Assembly: GCA_036505615.1 (NCBI GenBank)
Contig: DASXTB010000406.1
Span: 1 to 12,619 of the forward strand
From: DASXTB01 sp036505615
Lineage (GTDB): Bacteria; Acidobacteriota; UBA6911; JACQSX01
DNA: 12,619 bases
Direction of reading: 5' to 3'
Numbering within the stretch: the stretch's first letter is position 1; each line of letters starts with the position of its first letter. Below are positions 7,641 to 12,619 of this stretch, in pieces. Both the position numbers and the translations under genes were made by a program. Under the pieces are notes generated by a model. The model saw only the letters and a program-made list of their open reading frames with translations. It had not been told where the DNA came from and made no database searches.

Positions 7641-7652
7641 CGTGCTTCTTTT
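7620..7652 (+). repeat. REP palindrome at the yfhO stop codon
   Basis: Unit reads CCTGGGAGC, then stem GCACGC (7629-7634), loop TTCTA, stem GCGTGC (7640-7645), tail TTCTTTT. The TAG stop of the upstream gene (7638-7640) lies across the loop and second stem. Identical heads and stems occur around the RAYT gene. Confidence 0.85.
7629..7652 (+). terminator. Terminator-like REP hairpin after the second YfhO gene
   Basis: A 6-bp GC-rich stem (GCACGC/GCGTGC) followed at once by TTCTTTT resembles a weak intrinsic terminator for the gene ending at 7640. The stem is short, so the activity is a guess. Confidence 0.35.
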
Positions 7653-7668
7653 GTGGCGCGGACTATGC

Positions 7669-7700
7669 CGGGAAGCGCACGCCCTGGGAGCACACGCTAC
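7669..7700 (+). repeat. Partial REP heads
   Basis: Two head-only fragments, GGGAAGCGCACGC and CCTGGGAGCACACGC, precede the full REP pair at 7702. Neither has a returning stem. Comparable fragments lie, inverted, outside the pair at 8478-8546, so the whole RAYT locus has roughly mirror-image edges. Confidence 0.6.
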
Positions 7701-7701
7701 C

Positions 7702-7770
7702 CCTGGGAGCGCACGCATCTTGCGTGCCGGTTGCGTTAAAAGAAGCACGCTAGAAGCGTGCGCTCCCAGG
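7702..7770. repeat. 69-bp inverted REP pair A, downstream of RAYT
   Basis: Left unit (7702-7727) has loop ATCTT, right unit (7745-7770, opposite strand) has loop TTCTA; both have head CCTGGGAGC and stem GCACGC/GCGTGC. They enclose the 17-bp core CGGTTGCGTTAAAAGAA (7728-7744). It ends two bases from the RAYT stop codon. The outer arms are identical to pair B at 8478-8546, but the core there is the exact reverse complement. Confidence 0.9.
7738..7761 (-). terminator. Terminator-like REP hairpin after RAYT
   Basis: Read on the minus strand just past the RAYT stop: stem GCACGC, loop TTCTA, stem GCGTGC, then TTCTTTT. It is the same sequence as the hairpin ending the convergent YfhO gene. Confidence 0.35.
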
Positions 7771-7772
7771 GA

Positions 7773-8420
7773 TTAACACTCTTTTACACATCGCCCGTGC
7801 GCGCTGCCCCATCTCCAGTCTTCCGGGTTCCGACACAATCCTGCTTTCACCGGATTGCCTTCGATATAAGCGACCGCATTCTGGTAATGTCCCTGGTCGC
7901 GTACATAACGATCGAAAGTCTCTTTTTGCCAAAACTCTCCAGGGCGTCCCAGTATTTTGTTGCACTCCTTTGACGTGAAAGATTTCCAGGAATACAGAAT
8001 GTCCCCCAGTTCCCAACCAGTACTTGGAGTCAGCAATGCATGAACGTGATTGGGCATCACAACCCAGGCATGGAGAGCGTAGCGAGTTCCATCGAAAAAG
8101 AGCAGCGCTGTCTGCACCATATCGGCAATCTGCGGGTTATTCATCCACGCACTGCCTGCTCCTCGATCCAAATACGCTTCAACACGCTTTCGCCTTGCCA
8201 CTTCCGCCTCTTTCTCCGGCCAGTAAGAGAGTTCCTCCTGCCATCGGTCGAGAACTGACTGCGGTAATGAATCAAAAAGCCGGAACATAACTGTTTGTGC
8301 AGTCTCCCCGGCGTCAAAATGTGGCAGATAACCGCGGGAATACCAACCGCGGAGCAAGCCGCGACGCGAGTCTGCCGCTCTTTTCGGTAGTACAAACCGT
8401 TCCTTCCATCTCTCACTCAT
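7773..8420 (-). CDS. REP-associated tyrosine transposase (RAYT)
   Basis: Complete 215-residue HUH-type single-strand transposase of the Y1/IS200-like RAYT group, thought to nick and spread REP palindromes. Visible hallmarks: RGYLPHFD near residue 30; the metal-binding HVH at 125-127 within VMPNHVHALL; SWKSFTSKECN at 144-154; GEFWQ at 161-165; FDRYVRD with the likely nucleophile Y172; and YIEGNPVKAGL at 185-195, followed by DWRWGSA. No motif is missing, so it could be active. Start at 8420 is backed by MSERWKERF and a weak GGGGA about 9 nt upstream. The gene has no IS ends; it is flanked by two near-identical REP pairs with further REP copies nearby, the usual single-copy RAYT plus REP arrangement. 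It is convergent with the YfhO gene, and both ends use the same REP hairpin. Confidence 0.93.
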   Translation of the reverse strand: MSERWKERFVLPKRAADSRRGLLRGWYSRGYLPHFDAGETAQTVMFRLFDSLPQSVLDRWQEELSYWPEKEAEVARRKRVEAYLDRGAGSAWMNNPQIADMVQTALLFFDGTRYALHAWVVMPNHVHALLTPSTGWELGDILYSWKSFTSKECNKILGRPGEFWQKETFDRYVRDQGHYQNAVAYIEGNPVKAGLCRNPEDWRWGSAHGRCVKEC

Positions 8421-8477
8421 GGTCGTCCCCGGAATCGCACAACTGTAGCGCCCCTCGGAAGCCTCGCGAGCGCACGC

Positions 8478-8546
8478 CCTGGGAGCGCACGCATCTTGCG
8501 TGCTTCTTTTAACGCAACCGGCACGCTAGAAGCGTGCGCTCCCAGG
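8478..8546. repeat. 69-bp inverted REP pair B, upstream of RAYT, core inverted
   Basis: Arms 8478-8503 and 8521-8546 match the arms of pair A (7702-7770) base for base. The 17-bp core (8504-8520) reads TTCTTTTAACGCAACCG, the exact reverse complement of the core of pair A. Partial REP heads on the opposite strand follow at 8547-8575. Confidence 0.9.
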
Positions 8547-8639
8547 GGTGCGCTCCCAGGGCGTGCGCTCCCAAGGTTGCTTCCCCAGGGCCTCCTCAAG
8601 ACATAACTGCCGACCTTGAGAAAATGCGAAAACTTTTTT

Positions 8640-8664
8640 GCACGCTGGAAGCGTGCGCTCCCAG
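8640..8664 (-). repeat. Solitary REP palindrome
   Basis: On the minus strand: CTGGGAGC, stem GCACGC, loop TTCCA, stem GCGTGC (8640-8645), then a run of T's corresponding to the A/T-poor-to-T tract around 8633-8639 on the plus strand. It is a one-base loop variant of the unit at 7620-7652 and lies 129 bp before the glycosyltransferase start. Confidence 0.75.
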
Positions 8665-8792
8665 CACCAGTTGCATCCCAGCGGTCTTACTCTGTACAAT
8701 CTCCGCGGTCTCTGCGTCTCTGCCGTGAAAACAATTACCGATTTCCCTGTTACAGGAGACTAGCAAGCAAGATTTCGGTACGTGGGACAAAA

Positions 8793-9773
8793 ATGGCGCC
8801 TCTGATTTCCGTGGTTGTGCCTGTCTACAACGAGCGCGAGAATCTTGATACGCTCGTAAGCCGGCTGATTCCAACTCTGGAAGGAGCCACCGGCGGCTCC
8901 TTTGAGGTTCTGTTCGTTGACGATGGAAGCCATGATGGCTCAACTGAGACGCTGGATTCCCTCCATGATCGCGACCGAAGACTGAAAGTGATTCATTTCT
9001 CCAGGAATTTTGGCCACCAGGCCGCCCTTCAGGCAGGGCTGGACGAAGCCTCTGGCCAGGCCGTCTGCCTGATGGATGCCGACTTGCAAGACCCTCCGGA
9101 AATGCTCGCCCAGTTGATCCAGTATTGGAGACAAGGCAATCAAGTGGTCTATGCGATGCGCAAGCAGCGCAAGGAGGGATTCCTCAAGCGAGCGGCCTAC
9201 GCGATCTTCTATCGAACTATGAAGATTATGGCGGAAATTGATTTGCCTTTGGACGCTGGTGATTTCTGCCTGCTCGATCGGACTGTGGTGGAGTCTTTGA
9301 ATTCATTGCGGGAGCGCAACCGGTTCCTAAGAGGCTTGCGAAGCTGGGTCGGTTTCAAACAAATAGGTGTCGAGTACCAACGCGATGCCCGTCATGCCGG
9401 CGCTCCAAAATACACGCTGCGCAAGCTGATACATCTTGCTCTCTCCGGCTACATCGGGTTTTCCGCCATGCCTCTTCGGGCCGCCGCATGGCTCGGTTTC
9501 GCTTCAGCGGTGCTTGGATTCGTGGTCGGGCTCTGGGGTGTGGCAACCAAGCTTCTTGGAATTCCCAGCCCACGCGGCTGGGCCTCTATTCTGGCCGTGG
9601 TACTGTTTGTCGGAGGCGTGCAACTGCTTATGTTGGGAGTGATCGGCGAATACCTGAGCCGGGTGTATGACGAGGTTCGGCGCCGGCCGCTTTACATTGT
9701 AAGGTCGCGGGCGGGACTCGCCGACCGCGCGCCGACGCCGGCCTTCGCCGAGCATGAGACTGCCCAGCGATAA
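8793..9773 (+). CDS. GT2 polyprenyl-phosphate glycosyltransferase (GtrB/CsbB/DPM1-like)
   Basis: Membrane-bound family-2 glycosyltransferase of 326 residues that should load a sugar from a nucleotide donor onto a polyprenyl phosphate at the cytoplasmic face. Seen: SVVVPVYNE at 6-14, FVDDGSHDGS with the DDG at 43-45, MDADLQDPPE with DAD at 95-97, KEGFLKR at 127-133, DAGDF at 154-158 and RNRFLRGL at 175-182. The C-terminus has the two helices typical of GtrB-like enzymes (about 228-251 and 262-285), then GEYLSRVYDEVRRRPLYIV. The sugar cannot be told. ATG 8793 is chosen because it directly precedes the conserved strand and GGGA lies ~8 nt upstream; the open frame back to 8616 encodes REP sequence. 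The methyltransferase at 9930 follows on the same strand but 156 bp away behind an inverted repeat, so co-transcription is uncertain. Confidence 0.9.
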   Translation: MAPLISVVVPVYNERENLDTLVSRLIPTLEGATGGSFEVLFVDDGSHDGSTETLDSLHDRDRRLKVIHFSRNFGHQAALQAGLDEASGQAVCLMDADLQDPPEMLAQLIQYWRQGNQVVYAMRKQRKEGFLKRAAYAIFYRTMKIMAEIDLPLDAGDFCLLDRTVVESLNSLRERNRFLRGLRSWVGFKQIGVEYQRDARHAGAPKYTLRKLIHLALSGYIGFSAMPLRAAAWLGFASAVLGFVVGLWGVATKLLGIPSPRGWASILAVVLFVGGVQLLMLGVIGEYLSRVYDEVRRRPLYIVRSRAGLADRAPTPAFAEHETAQR

Positions 9774-9808
9774 TTCATGACGAACTCCGTTCCAATGTCC
9801 AGAGCCGA

Positions 9809-9913
9809 CGGAGCCGCGCGCGTAAGCAAGCGGACTCTCCATCTGGAAATTACCACTAAAGCAGAACGAAAAGTGCCAAATCGAGAGTTCGGTTGCTTAG
9901 GCGCGCGGCTCCG
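9809..9913. repeat. 105-bp inverted-repeat element with 31-bp arms
   Basis: Arms 9809-9839 and 9883-9913 are reverse complements at 28 of 31 positions; they begin with CGGAGCCGCGCGC on both strands and end in ACTCTC. The 43-bp centre has no structure I can see. It fills most of the gap between the glycosyltransferase and the methyltransferase, ends 16 bp before the latter's ATG, and looks like a small non-autonomous repeat. Confidence 0.7.
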
Positions 9914-9929
9914 CCCATCAGTCTGAATC

Positions 9930-10682
9930 ATGAGACCGGAATATGCGGAGCGCTACGGGGATCTGTCGCGGTGGCACTGGTGGTTTCGCGGCCGGCAGCG
10001 AATTGTGGAGGCGGTGCTTCACAAGGAACTGAACCAGAGGAAATCTCTGCGCATCGCCTCGGTTGGCTGCGGCCCGATGGAAGGGCTTCTCTGGTTAGAG
10101 CCGCTGGCTGAGCCAAAAGGCTGCGTCCTTGGAGTCGATCCTGATCAGCGGCACGCTGTGGGATCACACTCCAAGGTTTACTCTGTGATCGGCCGACTGG
10201 AGGCTACTCCATTGCTCACCGCAGCCTTTGATGTGGTTCTTGCGCTGGATGTACTAGAACACGTGGATGATGATGCCGCGGGTTTGCGTGAAGCTGTCAG
10301 GCTGCTAAGTCCCGCCGGGTTGTTGGTCGTTACCGTTCCGGCATTTCCCAGTCTCTGGGGCGCGCAGGATGTCGTCAACCAGCATCGGCGAAGGTACACG
10401 AAAGACACTCTCTATGAGGTTTTCGCCAGGGCCCACCTGCCGCGCCCGCGCGTCAGCTACTTCAACTCTATTTTGTTTCCACCGATAGCCGCTATCCGTT
10501 GGGCGCGGCGAGCCGTCGGTCTAAACGAGCGCGCCCGGACTGACTTCGAGGACAATCGACCCGGGTTGTTAAACGAAGCATTGGCCGCCCTCTTTGGACT
10601 GGAGCGCTATCTGGTGGATCGTATTCCCATGCCTTGGGGCGTCAGCCTGCTGGCGATCGTGCGTCCGGCGCCGCGCGCCTGA
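9930..10682 (+). CDS. Class I SAM-dependent methyltransferase
   Basis: Soluble 250-residue Rossmann-fold methyltransferase; substrate unknown, but this type is often encoded beside polyprenyl-phosphate glycosyltransferases, as here. Seen: N-terminal EYAERYGDLSRWHWWFRGR (4-22), motif I VGCGPMEG at 45-52 (PM in place of the more usual TG), acidic end of strand 2 at D70 (GVDPD), ALDVLEHVDDD at 105-115, a VTVPAFPSLWG strand at 134-144, HRRRY at 152-156, and the C-terminal PMPWGVSLLAI. The N-terminal HWWF block and C-terminal GVSLLAI are recurrent in this subfamily. The tail from VPA...SLxG onward resembles the methyltransferase half of the fused protein at 10873-12318. No clear ribosome site precedes ATG 9930. 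It is convergent with the fused gene. Confidence 0.88.
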   Translation: MRPEYAERYGDLSRWHWWFRGRQRIVEAVLHKELNQRKSLRIASVGCGPMEGLLWLEPLAEPKGCVLGVDPDQRHAVGSHSKVYSVIGRLEATPLLTAAFDVVLALDVLEHVDDDAAGLREAVRLLSPAGLLVVTVPAFPSLWGAQDVVNQHRRRYTKDTLYEVFARAHLPRPRVSYFNSILFPPIAAIRWARRAVGLNERARTDFEDNRPGLLNEALAALFGLERYLVDRIPMPWGVSLLAIVRPAPRA

Positions 10683-10726
10683 AGAGATTGATCGACAGGT
10701 TGGCGTTCACCGACATTCAACACAAA

Positions 10727-10830
10727 GCCGCAACCAAAACGAAGGGACACGGGGACGCGGCGACACGGCGACGAGGCGAAAGATTCTTACGCTCGCCGCG
10801 TCCCCGTGTCCCTAACGTTTTGGTTGCGGC
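10727..10830. repeat. 104-bp inverted repeat in the convergent gap
   Basis: Arms 10727-10762 and 10794-10830 are reverse complements apart from AA against TTA near the middle; the shared blocks are GCCGCAACCAAAACG and GGGACACGGGGACGCGGCG. A 31-nt centre separates them. It sits between two genes that run towards each other (ends 10682 and 10873). The long stem could stop transcription from both sides, but no T-tract follows either arm, so a mobile repeat is equally likely. A short outer pair (TTCACCG near 10706 and its complement near 10852) may mark the true ends. Confidence 0.75.
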
Positions 10831-10872
10831 CCTGACACGTTAGGTCGCTGCGGTGAATGTTGGTGGGCAGCA

Positions 10873-12318
10873 TTAGCCTTTCTCGGCAATCGCAATCAGC
10901 GAAACTCCAAATGGTATTCCTATTTTTTCTTCCAGCTTGAAGAGCGGAACCAGCCAGTCAAACAACCGAAGCTGTATGGCTGGAAGCGTTTTACGGCGGA
11001 ATATTTTTCCGTTCAAATACCATCCCACGCAGCCGATAAAGTTGAAATATCGCAGTTGTTTGACTTTGAATCCAGCCCGGGTCAATTTTTCAAATAACTC
11101 CTGCCGATCGTAGCGACGACAGTGCTTAAAACTGACATCGAGTGACCCAAACAGCGATTTGCCCGCCGGCACCAGCAGGATCAGTTTGCCTCCAGTCTGA
11201 AGAGATTGGTGGAAGCTGCGCAGCGCCTCCTCATCTCGTTCGACATGCTCCAGTACATTCAGGCAGATGACTGAATCAAGGTAGCCTGCCGCCAGGCCGT
11301 CGGGCAGTCCAAAATTCACATCGTGCTGGTGTATGTGGACGTGCGAGTATTTGCCGAAAGTATTCCGCAAAAGACGAAGATATTTGGGATCGGTCTCAAC
11401 AAGATGCACGTCCTCGGCATGGAGGAAATAACGCGAGAAGTTTCCGGTCCCGGCACCGATTTCCATCACTCGCTCGCCAACGTGCGGAGCGATATGCGAG
11501 TAAATCCACTCGTTATAGCGCGCCGCCTTGCGGAGCCTCTTCAGAGTGACGTACTGGTCGTCACCCTCACCCAGAGGGTCTTTGAAGGAAAATTTCACAA
11601 TCGCCCAGACAGCGGCAAAGCCGTCTCTCCAGCCGATCTTTTTTCCTTCTGTATAGTCGCGCCCGCTGTATGAGATGGGGACTTCGTAGATTCGGCACTG
11701 AAGCTTTGCCACCTTGGCGGTGATCTCCGGCTCGATGCTGAATCGATCCGACTCGATCTTCATCGATTTCAGAACATGGCTGCGAAACGCCTTGTAGCAG
11801 GTTTCCATGTCTGTAAGATTCAGGTTGGTGAACGCATTGGAAAGAGTGGTCAGAAAATGATTTCCGATCGAGTGCCAGAACAGCAGAGCCCGGCGCGGAA
11901 ATCCCACAAATCGCGAGCCGTAGACCACATCCGCGCGACCGTCCAGAATCGGCTCGATCAGCTTGAAGTAGTCCTGCGGATTGTATTCCAGGTCTGCGTC
12001 CTGAAAGATGATGATGTCGCCGGCAGCCATTTCGATGGCTCGGCGCAGCGCGGCCCCTTTCCCTCGATTTTTAGGCTGAAAGTAAACTTCGATAGAGTTC
12101 TCCCCAGACAGGGAGGTGAATTGAGTTCGAAAGCCCTCATCTTGAATCAACCGATTCAGCAATTCCCGCGTACCGTCAGTAGAGTAGTCGTCCACGATAA
12201 CGATCTGTTTAGGGATGTCCACGCTGCAGACCCGGCGCAGAATTTCACGAATAGTTCTCCTTTCATTGAAGGCAGGAATCAATACGCTCAGCTTCCACGG
12301 ATGCAGGATCGGGTCCAT
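10873..12318 (-). CDS. Bifunctional GT2 glycosyltransferase / class I methyltransferase
   Basis: Fusion of 481 residues. The first half is a family-2 glycosyltransferase of the DPM1-like type: LSVLIPAFNE (10-19), VDDYSTDGT with DD at 43-44, NRGKGAALRR (84-93), FQDADLEYNP with DAD at 107-109, YGSRF (133-137) and DRFSIEPEITAK (191-202); it ends without transmembrane helices. The second half is a SAM methyltransferase: EIGAGTGNFS from 286, VETDP (307-311), LNVLEHVE (353-360), LVPAGKSLFG (382-391), HCRRYDR (399-405) and a closing IPFGVSLIAIAEKG. Donor, acceptor and methyl target are unknown; lipid-linked glycan work is inferred from neighbours. ATG 12318 is chosen because it opens the conserved region; an in-frame ATG at 12525 would add 69 unconserved residues next to a repeat. 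AAAGGA lies ~14 nt upstream, a weak ribosome site. Confidence 0.9.
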   Translation of the reverse strand: MDPILHPWKLSVLIPAFNERRTIREILRRVCSVDIPKQIVIVDDYSTDGTRELLNRLIQDEGFRTQFTSLSGENSIEVYFQPKNRGKGAALRRAIEMAAGDIIIFQDADLEYNPQDYFKLIEPILDGRADVVYGSRFVGFPRRALLFWHSIGNHFLTTLSNAFTNLNLTDMETCYKAFRSHVLKSMKIESDRFSIEPEITAKVAKLQCRIYEVPISYSGRDYTEGKKIGWRDGFAAVWAIVKFSFKDPLGEGDDQYVTLKRLRKAARYNEWIYSHIAPHVGERVMEIGAGTGNFSRYFLHAEDVHLVETDPKYLRLLRNTFGKYSHVHIHQHDVNFGLPDGLAAGYLDSVICLNVLEHVERDEEALRSFHQSLQTGGKLILLVPAGKSLFGSLDVSFKHCRRYDRQELFEKLTRAGFKVKQLRYFNFIGCVGWYLNGKIFRRKTLPAIQLRLFDWLVPLFKLEEKIGIPFGVSLIAIAEKG

Positions 12319-12619
12319 TAGCGACGGGAATGTCCTTTCGCAAAAAGGCAATATTATTGCATTGCGGACGAAAGTTGAGAAGCGAAGGCGGTCGCTGGGC
12401 TTAGAACCTGAGAAAAAATCGGGACTGCTACTAAACGGTCTTGACTTCAAATTTGTGAAAAATTTCTTAGGCCCCTTCAGGGCGGATTGTTCTGGGCGAT
12501 TGCTAACCGGCGGAGTCGCCCGCAAAGGACGCGGGCTTTGCCGCCGGCTATACTCTGTAAACCCTTCGGGTTTGGGAGGATGTGTGGGCTGATCCGCAGG
12601 AGAAAAGTGGTTAAGAAAA
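12319..12619. other. Upstream region of the fused gene
   Basis: About 300 bp without a credible gene. An AT-rich patch at 12350-12360 (TAATAT on the minus strand) could be part of a promoter for the fused gene, but no -35 box stands out. The distal part holds the third two-hairpin repeat. The edge of the window hides the next gene. Confidence 0.5.
12500..12573 (+). repeat. Two-hairpin structured repeat, copy 3
   Basis: Begins TTGCTAA, then a large hairpin (12507-12547; outer stem CCGGCGG/CCGCCGG, inner stem GCCCGC/GCGGGC), the 11-nt linker (12548-12558, CTATACTCTGT) and the small hairpin (12559-12573, AAACCC/GGGTTT around TTC). Stems differ from copies 1 and 2 but stay paired. Confidence 0.7.

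Larger units (their letters stand above)
8421..8792. other. 372-bp gap between RAYT and glycosyltransferase
   Basis: Mostly REP sequence (pair B at 8478-8546, fragments to 8575, a single REP at 8640-8664). The remainder includes the degenerate stretch CTCCGCGGTCTCTGCGTCTC (8700-8719). No convincing promoter or gene is seen. The frame upstream of the glycosyltransferase start stays open here but encodes REP-derived sequence. Confidence 0.6.

Noticed and set aside
7620..8664. CRISPR-like array from the repeated GGGAGCGCACGC units
   Set aside because: Units are palindromic, irregularly spaced and in both orientations, with no uniform spacers; they are REP elements.
8616..8792. N-terminal extension of the GT2 glycosyltransferase
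   Set aside because: The extra 59 codons cross a REP palindrome and precede the conserved opening strand at 8793.
10727..10830. Classical Rho-independent terminator
   Set aside because: The stem is strong, but neither side is followed by a T-tract and the 31-nt centre is long.
12319..12525. 69-residue extension of the fused glycosyltransferase-methyltransferase
   Set aside because: Low-complexity, basic and serine-rich; the conserved GT2 domain begins right after the ATG at 12318.

Overview
The window looks like a chromosomal accessory region of a GC-rich Gram-negative soil bacterium. Acidobacteriota is the best guess, inferred from YfhO-type membrane glycosyltransferases, an NxxGxxAF-repeat secreted protein, a RAYT transposase with its palindromes, and gaps packed with structured repeats. 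No phylogenetic marker is present, so the taxon is uncertain.

Layout. Position 45-2852 (minus) is a large YfhO-family membrane protein. Divergent from it, 2974-4473 (plus) encodes an exported protein of eight ~56-residue NxxGxxAF-type repeats. Positions 4474-5318 form a repeat island: a decayed 5' fragment of a third yfhO gene (4508-4666, minus), a 150-bp MITE-like element and many nested hairpins. A second YfhO gene follows (5319-7640, plus); its last codons and stop lie inside a REP palindrome. A RAYT gene (7773-8420, minus) sits between two 69-bp REP pairs. Next come a GtrB/CsbB-like polyprenyl-phosphate glycosyltransferase (8793-9773, plus) and a class I methyltransferase (9930-10682, plus). 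Convergent to these is a fused glycosyltransferase-methyltransferase (10873-12318, minus). The last 300 bp hold another structured repeat.

How the genes may work together. In Bacillus, a CsbB-type enzyme charges undecaprenyl phosphate with a sugar and YfhO, a GT-C transferase, passes it to an extracytoplasmic acceptor. The window holds the charging enzyme type, two YfhO-type transferases and a remnant of a third, plus methyltransferases often found with such GT2 enzymes. A surface-glycan decoration cluster is a reasonable inference. No flippase is visible and the acceptor is unknown.

Most unusual signals. (1) The two 69-bp REP pairs around the RAYT gene are identical except that their central 17 bp are exactly inverted, which also moves a T-rich terminator-like tail from one hairpin to the other. 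(2) Three copies of a two-hairpin repeat keep an 11-nt linker while their stem sequences covary. (3) REP-type sequence forms the C-terminus and stop of one YfhO gene, and a palindrome-like segment appears to have expanded a loop of the other.
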